From: CAWAHD01 sp963781785
Lineage (GTDB): Bacteria; Planctomycetota; Planctomycetia; Isosphaerales; Isosphaeraceae
Direction: 5' to 3'
Assembly (NCBI GenBank): GCA_963781785.1
Contig: CAWAHD010000002.1
Coordinates: forward strand, 4,464,001 to 4,528,000
Length of the DNA stretch: 64,000 bases
The position numbers and the translations under genes are program-made. A model generated the notes under the pieces. That model made no database searches and had not been told where the DNA came from. It worked only from the letters and a program-made list of their open reading frames with translations. The number at the start of each line of letters is the position of its first letter. The first letter of the stretch is position 1. Positions 39,072-47,090 of this stretch are shown here, one piece after another.

Positions 39072-41434
39072 CACACGCTCGGCCTCGATCCCAGTAAGCC
39101 GTTCGTCATATACTACTGGTGGCCTTGGACGGATCAAGAGGGAAGTTTTGACCAAAGCCTGAACCTGATCACGATCAATCTTGCCAACTCCAACAAAGGC
39201 ACCTATGCCCATGAGATGGCTCACTGGGCGTTCGACAACAATCCTGCATACGCTCAGCTACGGATAACCAACTACCGCAAGTGGCTTATGATGAATGAGC
39301 TTCAAGCCTATCGGGTAGGCGCAAAGGCTGCGCCGCGGCTGGCGATTTAAATGGGGCCGCAGAGCAGCAGTACTGGGTAAACTGGATTCTCAAGCATCAC
39401 AAGGCGCCTCAGGACAGCGGGCCCGACATGGAAATTCGGGAGGGCAACGCGCCAGCGCCGCCGCCACCGAAAGTCGTCTGCAAGCCATTGCCCAGATCCG
39501 ACACCGGCTACGGCTTCTTCAGCGGCTCCCTCGGCAGTACAACGATGTGCGGGAAGCCGCCCGGGAGCGGCGGCGGAGGCGGCGGCGGTGCGTCGACCGT
39601 CGCGTCAGTGGACCCGAACTCGATGCTTGGCCCCACTGGCCTCACGAGCGCGAACTTTGTCTTGGGATCCGCGCTCTCGCTCTTCCCCTACCAGATCAAC
39701 TTTGAAAACTCACCAACGGCGACCGCCCCCGCGCAGGACGTGGTCATCACCGACCCGCTCGACGCGAGCCTCGACCTAAGCACGTTCCAGTTGACGGGAA
39801 TCGGCTTCGGCGACACGGTGCTGACGATTCCGCCGGGTAGCCAGGATTATCAGACCACGGTGCCGTTGACGTACAACGGCGTCACGTTTGACGTGGTCGT
39901 TAACGCCAGCCTTGACTACGCAACGCGGACATTGACGGTCCGTTTCCAATCGGTCGATCCCAGCACTCAGCTTCCTCCCAGCGCGCTGACCGGCTTCCTG
40001 CCGCCCGAGGATGGCACGGGTCACGGCGAAGGGTACGTCAGCTTTGTTATCTCGCCGAATGCGGGTCTCGCAACAGGCACCCAGATTCGCAACATCGCCA
40101 GCATCGTCTTCGACGGCAACCCGCCGATCACCACCGACGAGGTGAGCGACGAAGATCCCAGCGAAGGCGTCGACCCGACAAAGGAAGCGCTGATCACCAT
40201 CGATAACAGTGTGCCGACCAGCACCGTTGCCGCCCTGCCGGCGACCGAGGGTTCGACGAGCTTTACCCTAAGCTGGTCGGGGAATGCTGGCGACGGCTCC
40301 GGCATCGCGTATTACAACGTGTACGTTTCCGACGATGGCGGGACGTTTAACAACTTCTCGATGGACACCACGAAGACATCGGCGACTTTCACGGGCCAGG
40401 CTGGTCACACCTACAGCTTCATCAGTATTGCAACCAGCGATGTTGGCCTCAACCAGCCTGCACCGAGCACGGGTCAGGCGACGACGACGATCGTCGCCAC
40501 GCCGCCGCAAGCCGTCCTTCAGTTCGACTCGGCCCAGTTCGCAGCCAACGTCACGGCAGGTTCCGCGAAAATCCAGATCGACCGTTCGGGCAATCTCGGG
40601 GCGACAGTCACCGTGGTGGTGTCCAGCAGTGGGGGCCCCGATGTCGCCGCGTTCTCCGAGACAATCTCCTTCGGTCCCAACCTCTCAAGCCAGGCTGTCA
40701 CGATACCGACCGTCAACGACGGCGGGGCTGGGGAGACCGATGTCGACATTCCGATAGCGTTGTCCTCCGCCGGTACCGGAGCGACGCTCGGTTCAATCCA
40801 GTCGACAGTCCTGGTCATCCACGACGACAACCCGCCACCAGCCTCTCTTGTGACCGTGGACTCGTTGCAGGTGGAGAAGGTCAAGATCGGCAAGGGGAAG
40901 AAGGCGAAGAAAGAGACGGTCTTGGTTCTTCAGTTCAGTGGAGCACTCAACGCCGCTGCCGCCGACAACGCGGGTGCCTACGACCTCGCTACGATCATCA
41001 AGGTCAAGGCCATGGGGAAGGGCAAGAACCGGAAGCCGGCGACAACCAAGCTGGGCACACCCGTGACGCCGGCCTCGGCGGTCTACACTAGCTCGAACAA
41101 CCAGGTAACGCTTACGCCCCGGGGCACGCTCAACCTGACGAAGCCGGAGGAGTTGATCGTCAACGGCGCACTTTTAATCGACACGCTCGGCCGTGAGATC
41201 GACGGCGCCGACGACGGCCAACCGGGCGGTGACTACATCGCTACCATCAGCGGCAGTCGAGTGACGGTTGGCGGGCTACCTTTGGCGCGAACAGGGGAAC
41301 AGCCGGCCACCATCTCAGCCGCGATCGACGCCCTGCTCGCTCGCGGTGACCTGACCGGGTTAACCCGCTCGCCGCGCGCCCGGAGGGATGCCCATCTCGC
41401 GGCGAAAGCACTCGGTATTGTCATCCGTAGGTAA
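39072..41434 (+). CDS. Distal part of the large secreted protein: metallopeptidase-like segment plus beta domains
   Basis: No proper start is present; the gene resumes after the mobile element. First comes a stretch with PFVIYYWWPWTDQEGSF and THEMAH-like HEMAH (39210-39224), an HExxH zinc-peptidase motif. A frameshift near 39325-39335 (CCGCGG) joins it to GDLNGAAEQQYWVNWIL, then to the frame that runs to 41434. There follow a Pro/Gly linker, a DUF7619/DUF11-like domain (NFENSPTATAPAQDVVITDPL), a fibronectin-like domain (SFTLSWSGNAGDGSGIAYYNVYVS), a Calx-beta-like domain (VLQFDSAQFAANV to VIHDDN) and a Ca/Lys-rich C-terminal domain. This domain order is typical of large planctomycete surface proteins and complements the gene at 26809. 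Confidence 0.7.
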
Positions 41435-41471
41435 TTCTTGGCCTGGGTAAATCTCTCGGTTGCTCGACGCG

Positions 41472-41848
41472 ACCTAAAACAGCAACCTGGTGACCATCAC
41501 TCCAGGAGAAACCTATCCCCTGGCGATTCTGTCGATCACCGCTTCGACCCCGGCGCTGCCGATGGCCGGCGGTTCGTTCACGATCAGCCTGGTGCCACCC
41601 ACTGGAACCGGTTCGGTCGCCTCCGGCACGAACACCTTCTTCGATAACTTCCATTTCGACACGGGTGCCGAGGTCTCGGCCATTCCATACACGAGCACAT
41701 ACGGGGGGTGACTATCGCGGGTGCCGCAGTTCCCGAGCCGGCTTCGATCGTCACGGCTCTGGCTGGTCTGTTCTTGCCCGCCGTGATGATTGTGTTCACG
41801 CGGCGCCGCGCTGCTCTACGTCTGGCGGGATTCGATCACGCGGCATGA
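41472..41848 (+). pseudogene. PEP-CTERM protein remnant, frameshifted
   Basis: The end of a PEP-CTERM protein: NTFFDNFHFDTGAEVSAIPY, then, in the next frame, GAAVPEPASIVTALAGLFLP followed by a TM helix and an RRR cluster. The shift is at the G6 run near 41705, where one more G restores the frame. The N-terminal part of the protein is missing, so it is probably a true remnant besides. It is homologous to the fragment at 44636-44932. Confidence 0.7.
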
Positions 41849-42100
41849 TTGGCGCAAGCTGTCCATACCATCGGACCAAATCACGTTCAACTGTGTCACC
41901 GCCGTCGCCGTGGTCGCCATCTGAAGCCCTCTCGAAATGCCTCCCTTCACGTGCCGAGGATTCAGCCTTCAAGTCGACTGTCAAGGCTACATTGTGGGCG
42001 TAAAATGGCTCGAGCTCCCGACGAACCTTACCGCAACTTCGACCCACAACGGCGGACTTTGTAGATCCGCGGAAAGCGCTCGCCTTGAGTAAGTGCCAAC

Positions 42101-43183
42101 TTATGGTCTCAGGCGCGCCCGTTGCTGGATTCGGACCTGCACCCGCTGCCGCACGAGGCTATAGAGTCGAGGTTCTTCCGCTTCCAGGCAAACGGCGATC
42201 CCGAAATCCTGACTCGTGACATCGGCCGGAGCCCAGTTCCTCGACGCCCGGACCAGCACATACCAGCTCTCGCCGTAATCGTTATGTTCGCGCTGAAACG
42301 TCCAATCGCTTCGCTGTAGGGTGCTGGTTTTGAGCGCCTGCGGTCCAGGTTTCAGATCGCACCGGTAGGGAGCCTGGAGTGCCCGCGGCATCCTGATCCC
42401 CCGACGGCGGACAGCATCCTGTTCCGCCGCGGTCATCGCCCGGTAGGCATCGACGATCTCGTCAACCGACTTGCCGCGGATGAGTTGGTAGCTCATTTCG
42501 ACGCCGAGATACTGGGCTCGCCGGCGCCGCACGGGAGGGTCAAACGCAAGCGATACGCACACTCGCTTCTTCCCCGGTGCCCGCCGGAATTCGTGCGGCA
42601 CGGGCACCTCATAGAGCTGGAAGCTGTCAACGGGAATGCTCGATTGGGCCACCAGGGTGACCCGACGGTCCCCCGTATGAAGCGCATGGTCCTCGTCGAT
42701 CATGCCGTAGCCGCAGACCTGCACAACGCCGTCTTCTCCGCGGAGCGGCTCGATTTTCTCACGAAGGGCTTGAGGCACTGCCGCGGCGGTCGCCAGGACC
42801 GCCCGGACGAGATTCGGATCGGGCTCCTCGCCGAGTACCTCGCGAAGCCGATCCCAGACCGTGGCGCCGAGGCGTGCGACGAGCAGGGCGCCGACCTCCT
42901 CAAGTCGTTCGATGAGGTTTGCCGATGAGACCCCCGCAGCGAGCGGCACTCGGAACACCAAGTGCGGTTGCACGCCAGGCGCAGGCTGGGGCCGGGCGCG
43001 GGCCTGATGTTCCAGTTCCTCCACGCGCTTGCGGAGCGTAGGGCCGTAGGTACCTCTCCCGCCCCGATCGGGCGCGTCTTGAGGGAACCCCCGTCTCTTC
43101 CGGTGTTGCGGATTTGGGTCCTCGCGGATCAGCGGAAGGTGCAGATAACGGTCGTCTTCGCGGTGGTGCGGCATCTTCGTCAA
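42101..43183 (-). CDS. S8 subtilase-like protein lacking its catalytic core
   Basis: 360 residues, starting directly after the AAA+ gene stop. The N-terminal ~100 residues (LHLPLIREDPNPQHRKRRG, then PHLVFRVPLAAG) and the C-terminal ~250 residues (PNLVRAVLATAAAVP, VCGYGMIDEDHAL, VPVPHEFRRAPGKKRVCVSLAFDPP, YLGVEMSYQLIRG) match, from family knowledge, the flanks of subtilase proteins paired with AAA+ ATPases. The catalytic Asp, His and GTSxAxP Ser segments that should lie between are absent. The join is at residues about 100-103 (GALLV/ARLGATVW, bases about 42874-42885), in frame. So this looks like an internal deletion derivative without protease activity. Alternatively it is a natural inactive partner. 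Confidence 0.7.
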   Translation of the reverse strand: MTKMPHHREDDRYLHLPLIREDPNPQHRKRRGFPQDAPDRGGRGTYGPTLRKRVEELEHQARARPQPAPGVQPHLVFRVPLAAGVSSANLIERLEEVGALLVARLGATVWDRLREVLGEEPDPNLVRAVLATAAAVPQALREKIEPLRGEDGVVQVCGYGMIDEDHALHTGDRRVTLVAQSSIPVDSFQLYEVPVPHEFRRAPGKKRVCVSLAFDPPVRRRRAQYLGVEMSYQLIRGKSVDEIVDAYRAMTAAEQDAVRRRGIRMPRALQAPYRCDLKPGPQALKTSTLQRSDWTFQREHNDYGESWYVLVRASRNWAPADVTSQDFGIAVCLEAEEPRLYSLVRQRVQVRIQQRARLRP

Positions 43184-44254
43184 CTAGACCTTTTTTGGGC
43201 GGCTATGCGGCTTGGTCGCAGGCGTCTTGATGGAATCGGGACCTGGATCGGTGACCGCCAGGCGTTCGTGCTGCCGCGCAACCGCCGCGTCGAGCGCCTC
43301 AGATTTGACGCTCGTCCACCCGTCCAGGACCGCCTGTTTCCGCGCGTCGAGGGCAACCCTCTCCACGTCGGCGTGGGACAAGCCCTCCAGCGAGCGCGCG
43401 ACATCGGCGAGCACAACCTGTTGTTCGACCGGTAGCTGCCGGAATTGCCGCGACAGGAGCTGCTCGATCTCCTCACGCGTGGGGCGGGGGAAGACGACGA
43501 TCTCGCCGAAACGGCGCCAGAGCGCAGGGTCGAGTAATCCCTGGTGATTGGTCGCGGCGATCGTCAGAGTTGCGGCATGGAAGCCGTCGAGCAACTGAAG
43601 GAAGGAGTTGACCACGCGTTTCAACTCCCCGTGCTCGTCGGCTACGGTTCGCTGTTTGCCGATCGCGTCGAACTCGTCGAACAGCAGTACGAGCGGCCGG
43701 GATCGTCCGAATTCGAAGACCTTGCGAAGGTTTGCGGCCGTCTCTCCCAAGTAGGACGAGACGACGGCATCAAATCGGACCGTCGCCAAAGGGAGATAAA
43801 GCTCGCGCGCCAGGCATTCCGCCGCGACCGATTTGCCGCATCCTGGCGGGCCACAGAAGAGCACCTTGCTCGTCGGTTGCATTCCATGCGACTCGAGGAC
43901 GTCGGCGCAACGTCGCTCGAGCACAATCCGGTCGAGCGCTTCGCGGACCGGTGCGGAGAGAACCAAGTCGTCGAGTTCGCGACGAGGATCGGTCAGCTCG
44001 ACGAGGACGGCGTTCCTTTCCTTATCCCGGGGGAGATTTCCGTAGCCATTCCCGATCGGTATGAGGACGTTTTTTCGAGATCCAGTTGGTCCATTAGCCT
44101 CCGACAGAATGCGCGCCAGGTCGTTCGCGAGCGTGTGATGGTTGAGCCGGCGCTCATTCTCCACGAACTCAAGTGCGGCGGTGCGGAATGCTGCCTCATC
44201 GCCCTGGAAATGGGCGTGCAGCAGCTTCCGGATCGCTTCCGACGCCGTATTCAT
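43184..44254 (-). CDS. AAA+ ATPase partner of the S8 protein
   Basis: 356 residues from ATG 44254; the frame is open to 44521, but the upstream part has no domain. An N-terminal helical region is followed by an AAA+ module: Walker A GPPGCGKS (residues 135-142), Walker B VLLFDEFDA (about 189-197), sensor-1 region LTIAATNHQGLLDPALWRRF with arginine finger, and a C-terminal lid (GLSHADVERVALDARKQAVLDG). The start/stop junction with the S8 gene is contiguous, so the two form an operon. AAA+/subtilase pairs are widespread in bacteria; a defence or toxin-immunity role has been suggested for such accessory pairs but is not demonstrated by this sequence. Confidence 0.85.
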   Translation of the reverse strand: MNTASEAIRKLLHAHFQGDEAAFRTAALEFVENERRLNHHTLANDLARILSEANGPTGSRKNVLIPIGNGYGNLPRDKERNAVLVELTDPRRELDDLVLSAPVREALDRIVLERRCADVLESHGMQPTSKVLFCGPPGCGKSVAAECLARELYLPLATVRFDAVVSSYLGETAANLRKVFEFGRSRPLVLLFDEFDAIGKQRTVADEHGELKRVVNSFLQLLDGFHAATLTIAATNHQGLLDPALWRRFGEIVVFPRPTREEIEQLLSRQFRQLPVEQQVVLADVARSLEGLSHADVERVALDARKQAVLDGWTSVKSEALDAAVARQHERLAVTDPGPDSIKTPATKPHSRPKKV

Positions 44255-44635
44255 GGATTTCCTCGCCCCAGTCAGCTTTCCCGGGTCTCGCGGGGCATCT
44301 GACGCTCGCATAAAACCTGGCTCCCTTTGCAAGCCCCTCGGCGATCCTATCCTAGCAGGTTTACAAGCTCGCCTCGATCCGGTGGTTCCATAGCACGAAT
44401 GACTTAGGTGCAAGACCACCCCGCCGCCGTTCCGCGCCCAATGCCTACCCCAATCGTTCTCTTCTGTAAAGTCAGACCTGTCGGTTCTCTTGGCGACCCG
44501 CGGCGGTGGTGCCTGCGTCACGACCTGGGCTTGTCCAGAGAACGGAAAGATGCGGACAACACGCGGATTCTCGCGGCATCGCTGGCGCGTCTGGTGGAAG
44601 GCGCCCCAATCCGCACGGGGACGCTGAACGGCAGG
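44255..44635. other. Intergenic region upstream of the AAA+ gene
   Basis: About 380 bases. A minus-strand frame covers part of it as an extension of the AAA+ gene, without domain similarity. The promoter of the AAA+/S8 unit probably lies here. Nothing else is supported. Confidence 0.35.
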
Positions 44636-44932
44636 CGCCGGCTGAGTGGAACCTTCGTGCTCGTTGAGAGCGGCTGCGAGAGGTCGCCGCTGATTCGGGG
44701 GGAGCTCTCCGTAAACGGTTCGGTCAATACCAACCCGTACACCTACTTCGACAATTTCAATTTCAACACCGGTAGCGAGACCTCCTCCACGTCATTCACC
44801 AGCACATCCGGGGGTGTGGATATCGCAGGTGCCGCGGTTCCCGAGCCTGCCTCGATCGTCTCCGGGCTGACGGCACTGCTGATCCTGGGACGCGTTCACA
44901 GGGTGCGCCGACTGCGCCGCCCAAGGCATTAA
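44636..44932 (+). pseudogene. PEP-CTERM protein remnant
   Basis: Only the C-terminal part of a PEP-CTERM protein is recognisable: YTYFDNFNFNTGSETSSTSF, GVDIAGAAVPEPASIVSGLT, a short hydrophobic helix and a basic tail (RVHRVRRLRRPRH). It parallels the fragment at 41472-41848 residue by residue. The upstream sequence in this frame has no similarity and no signal peptide. Together the two remnants flank the AAA+/S8 module in the same orientation. Confidence 0.65.
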
Positions 44933-44941
44933 GAACGGGCC

Positions 44942-45162
44942 GGGGATAATTCGACACTTCTCGCTGAACACCGCCCAGAAATTCGGCAGGCGCCGATCCC
45001 TGTCCACAGCGTGACTTGTGCCACATACCAACCCGAAGCGTGAGCGAGGGCGCTGGCGTGGCGCCGCAAGGAACTTGCGGCATCCCTCGCTGACGCTTCG
45101 GGTTAGTGTTGCTCTTCCGCTTCGACCCGGTGGTGTTCAGCGAGGAGACTCAATAATTCCCC
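44942..45162. repeat. MITE-like element with terminal and internal inverted repeats
   Basis: The sequence at 44942-44978 (GGGGATAATTCGACACTTCT onward) is matched in inverted orientation by 45129-45162, with a handful of mismatches. Inside lies a second inverted repeat (about 45022-45042 against 45083-45103, AACCCGAAGCG-type arms), the same family as at 22697-22781. There is no coding capacity. A nested palindrome of about 220 bases fits a small non-autonomous element. Confidence 0.6.
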
Positions 45163-45189
45163 GGAATCCTCCGGGCCGAAGTCCAAGTT

Positions 45190-45294
45190 GTGGCGAGGTC
45201 TCCCGACCTCGCCACCGAGCCGACCGATAGGTCTCCAGTCTCGGGTCTCAGCGGGAGACCTGCGGTCCGGCCCAACGGCGGGGTCTGAGACCCG
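45190..45294. repeat. Two perfect hairpin repeats
   Basis: First, an 11-bp perfect stem (45190-45200 with 45205-45215) closed by TCCC. Second, a 10-bp perfect stem (45242-45251 with 45285-45294) with a long, GC-rich loop. Neither is followed by a T-run, so they look like REP-type sequences rather than terminators. Confidence 0.7.
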
Positions 45295-45584
45295 CGCCGA
45301 ACCGTAGGGCCCACGGCCGAAGGCCGGGGAGTCGCGCCGATCTGTCACCACGCTGAAATCGCGAAGTCAATGCCTGGCCATCCCCAATTTGGCGGCGCCG
45401 CGCCGCCACAGGGTCAGGCTGGTCTGATGAAGAACCAGGCGTAACACTGACATTCTCCAATTGGGCGTGCTGGCGGAATCTGTTGCGCTGTCGGACAGAA
45501 GCCCCCGCTCAAACGGCATAAGGAAGGCAGGAAACCAGGAATAGCCCCAAGATGCTACGGCCCATTGAAAGCCGCACCGAAATC

Positions 45585-45620
45585 TTCGTTTCCTTCGTTT
45601 CCTTCGTTTCCTTCGTTTGC
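45585..45620. repeat. Four tandem 9-bp units
   Basis: TTCGTTTCC occurs three times in a row from 45585, with a fourth unit TTCGTTTGC. A related inverted sequence (AAGCAAACGAAGG) lies near 45690, so the region can fold. Translations across it give the spurious NEG or KETKE repeats. Confidence 0.8.
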
Positions 45621-46250
45621 TTCTGTTCCAAGATCCGACCTGCACCATGCGCCGGCCATCCGCACCGCTCCAATACGCCTTGAACAGAAGCAAACGAAGG
45701 CAACAAAGAGAAGCCCGTGATAGCAGCCCAACGCGGCATAGCCGCAACCAAGCACGAAATCCTGAGTCTCAAATCCGAAACAATGCGCGCACGACGCGGC
45801 GATGTTACAAAGTCAGCGTCAAATGCAGCAGCCAGACAGGGCACGCAGAACCAGAAAGTCGGCGAGAGTGGCCTGTGGGCAAGGGCGCTGAGGGCGATCG
45901 CTGAAAACGACCGGAGTGTTACCCAACTTCCGGATTCTCTGACCTCCTGCTTTCCTGGGTTCCTTATGTAATCCTTGAGGAGAGGCAATTCGCGCAACAA
46001 AAGCCCAGGCCCAGGCTGTGGCGGGTGAGCCTCCTGCTCGTTGCCAATCGCGCCCCTCGGCAAAGGAAATGGACACTGCCGTTTCGAGGCTCGATGTCGC
46101 TAACAAAGGTGACTTGCGTTTTGAGGTTCTCGGACCTCTACGCCCACACACTCCGATCCTCCGGCCGTCGAGTAGCATGTCCTTGGGTGCGACGCCTGTG
46201 TCGCATTCCGCCCCTTGATTGAATAGAATCACCTAGGAGGGTTGAAGCCT

Positions 46251-46457
46251 ATGGTCAGCGACGACGCATCCGCGAAAGCGGACCTACGAGAAGTCTACCG
46301 CCTACTGTCGGAGGGCAAACCGGTTACGGATCCCGGACTGGTACGGCGCATCCGGGAGCGATCGGATGCAGCACGCCGCGCCGTCTTCGAGCGTAGCGGA
46401 CTGCTCGATATCGCTGTCCCGTCGATCCGCGCTCTTCGGGATGGCGAGGACGCATGA
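46251..46457 (+). CDS. VapB-like antitoxin
   Basis: 68 residues from ATG 46251, with a good AGGAGG site at 46235-46240. A short charged helical protein: KADLREVYRLLSEGKPVTDPGLVRRIRERSDAARR, then a C-terminal GLLDIAVPSIRALRDGED. The latter is typical of small antitoxins whose C-terminal tail blocks the active site of a PIN toxin. Its stop overlaps the start of the PIN gene (ATGA at 46454). A DNA-binding N-terminus of standard type is not obvious, so the antitoxin call rests mainly on size and position. Confidence 0.75.
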   Translation: MVSDDASAKADLREVYRLLSEGKPVTDPGLVRRIRERSDAARRAVFERSGLLDIAVPSIRALRDGEDA

Positions 46458-46879
46458 GGTATGTCCTCGACTCCAATATTGCCGTGAAGTGGGTCCTGGA
46501 AGAGGACCTGTCCGACAAGGCCCGATCCTTACGGAGTGAGTTTGTCCAGGGCACGCACGAATTCGTCTCGCCCGACGTCTTCTTGGCGGAAGTCGCCCAC
46601 GCGCTTACGAGGGCCCAGCGGCAAGGCAGGATCACTTCGCTTGAGGTGGATCTCTTCGTCTCCGATGTGCTAACGACGCTGCCGAGGTTCCACTCGTATT
46701 TTCCTTTGCTTGCCCGTGGGATCGAAATCGCGGTGAATGCGCGGATCGGAGTCTACGATTGCCTCTATGTCGCCTTAGCGGAGGCGGAAAGATGCAACCT
46801 GTTGACGGCCGATGACAGGCTGGTGAGGACTCTTCAGCCGTCCTTTGCGTTCATCACATCCCTGGCATCGTTGCCTTGA
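46454..46879 (+). CDS. VapC-type PIN-domain toxin
   Basis: 141 residues. PIN nuclease signatures are clear: MRYVLDSNIAVKWVLEE (first Asp), FVSPDVFLAEVAHAL (acidic Glu), and ARIGVYDCLYVALAEAERCNLLTADDRLVR (second and third Asp). All expected acidic residues for a Mg-dependent RNase are present. Translation is coupled to the upstream antitoxin by an ATGA overlap. Expected role: cleaves RNA and halts growth when the antitoxin is lost; chromosomal vapBC modules often stabilise accessory regions, which fits its place beside the repeat sink. Confidence 0.88.
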   Translation: MRYVLDSNIAVKWVLEEDLSDKARSLRSEFVQGTHEFVSPDVFLAEVAHALTRAQRQGRITSLEVDLFVSDVLTTLPRFHSYFPLLARGIEIAVNARIGVYDCLYVALAEAERCNLLTADDRLVRTLQPSFAFITSLASLP

Positions 46880-46894
46880 GCGCCCCTGGGCAGC

Positions 46895-46995
46895 CAGGAT
46901 CGCACGGTCGACTTCGACGGAGTTCGCGCTGAGACCACGATGGAGCAAGTCCTGAACTTGCTTGGGTTGCAGCCCTTGAAAGGAAGTGGGCAATC
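46895..46995 (+). pseudogene. Fragment of a primase-type (CHC2-like) N-terminus
   Basis: The translation TVDFDGVRAETTMEQVLNLL, then GLQPLKGSGQSR, resembles the beginning of planctomycete CHC2 zinc-finger/primase-like proteins of mobile elements. It ends before the zinc ligands. Only about 30 residues are left, so this is a remnant at best. Confidence 0.35.
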
Positions 46996-47090
46996 GCGTC
47001 CCAACACGAGACGATCTCCGCGAAGATCGGGAGTCATTAATGATTCGCTCCGTCGGAAGCAACTCACCGATCTCGGGCATCCCCCCTCAG

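Larger units (their letters stand above)
34602..39075 (+). mobile_element. Four-gene DDE transposon inserted in the giant gene (ends approximate)
   Basis: Between the broken halves of the surface-protein gene lie four same-strand genes with start/stop overlaps, two of them DDE transposases. Suggested ends: TGTCCTCCCAACCA at 34602 and, inverted, TGTGCCCCCACCA ending at 39075. Both ends also carry an inverted CAAAATGC shortly inside (34606-34620 region and 39030-39040 region). No clear target-site duplication was seen, so the exact ends are uncertain, and the right end may instead lie near 39045. Confidence 0.6.
45163..46250. other. Intergenic repeat sink, no gene supported
   Basis: More than 1 kb with hairpins at 45190-45294 and 9-bp direct repeats at 45585-45620. 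Open frames here are low-complexity (for example one rich in KETKE or NEG repeats) and change character abruptly, as in accumulated repeat debris. I see no credible gene. Confidence 0.5.

Noticed and set aside
45509..46063. 184-residue minus-strand protein with a KETKE tract
   Set aside because: Its repeats come from 9-bp DNA direct repeats in a region full of hairpins; composition changes abruptly and no domain is present.
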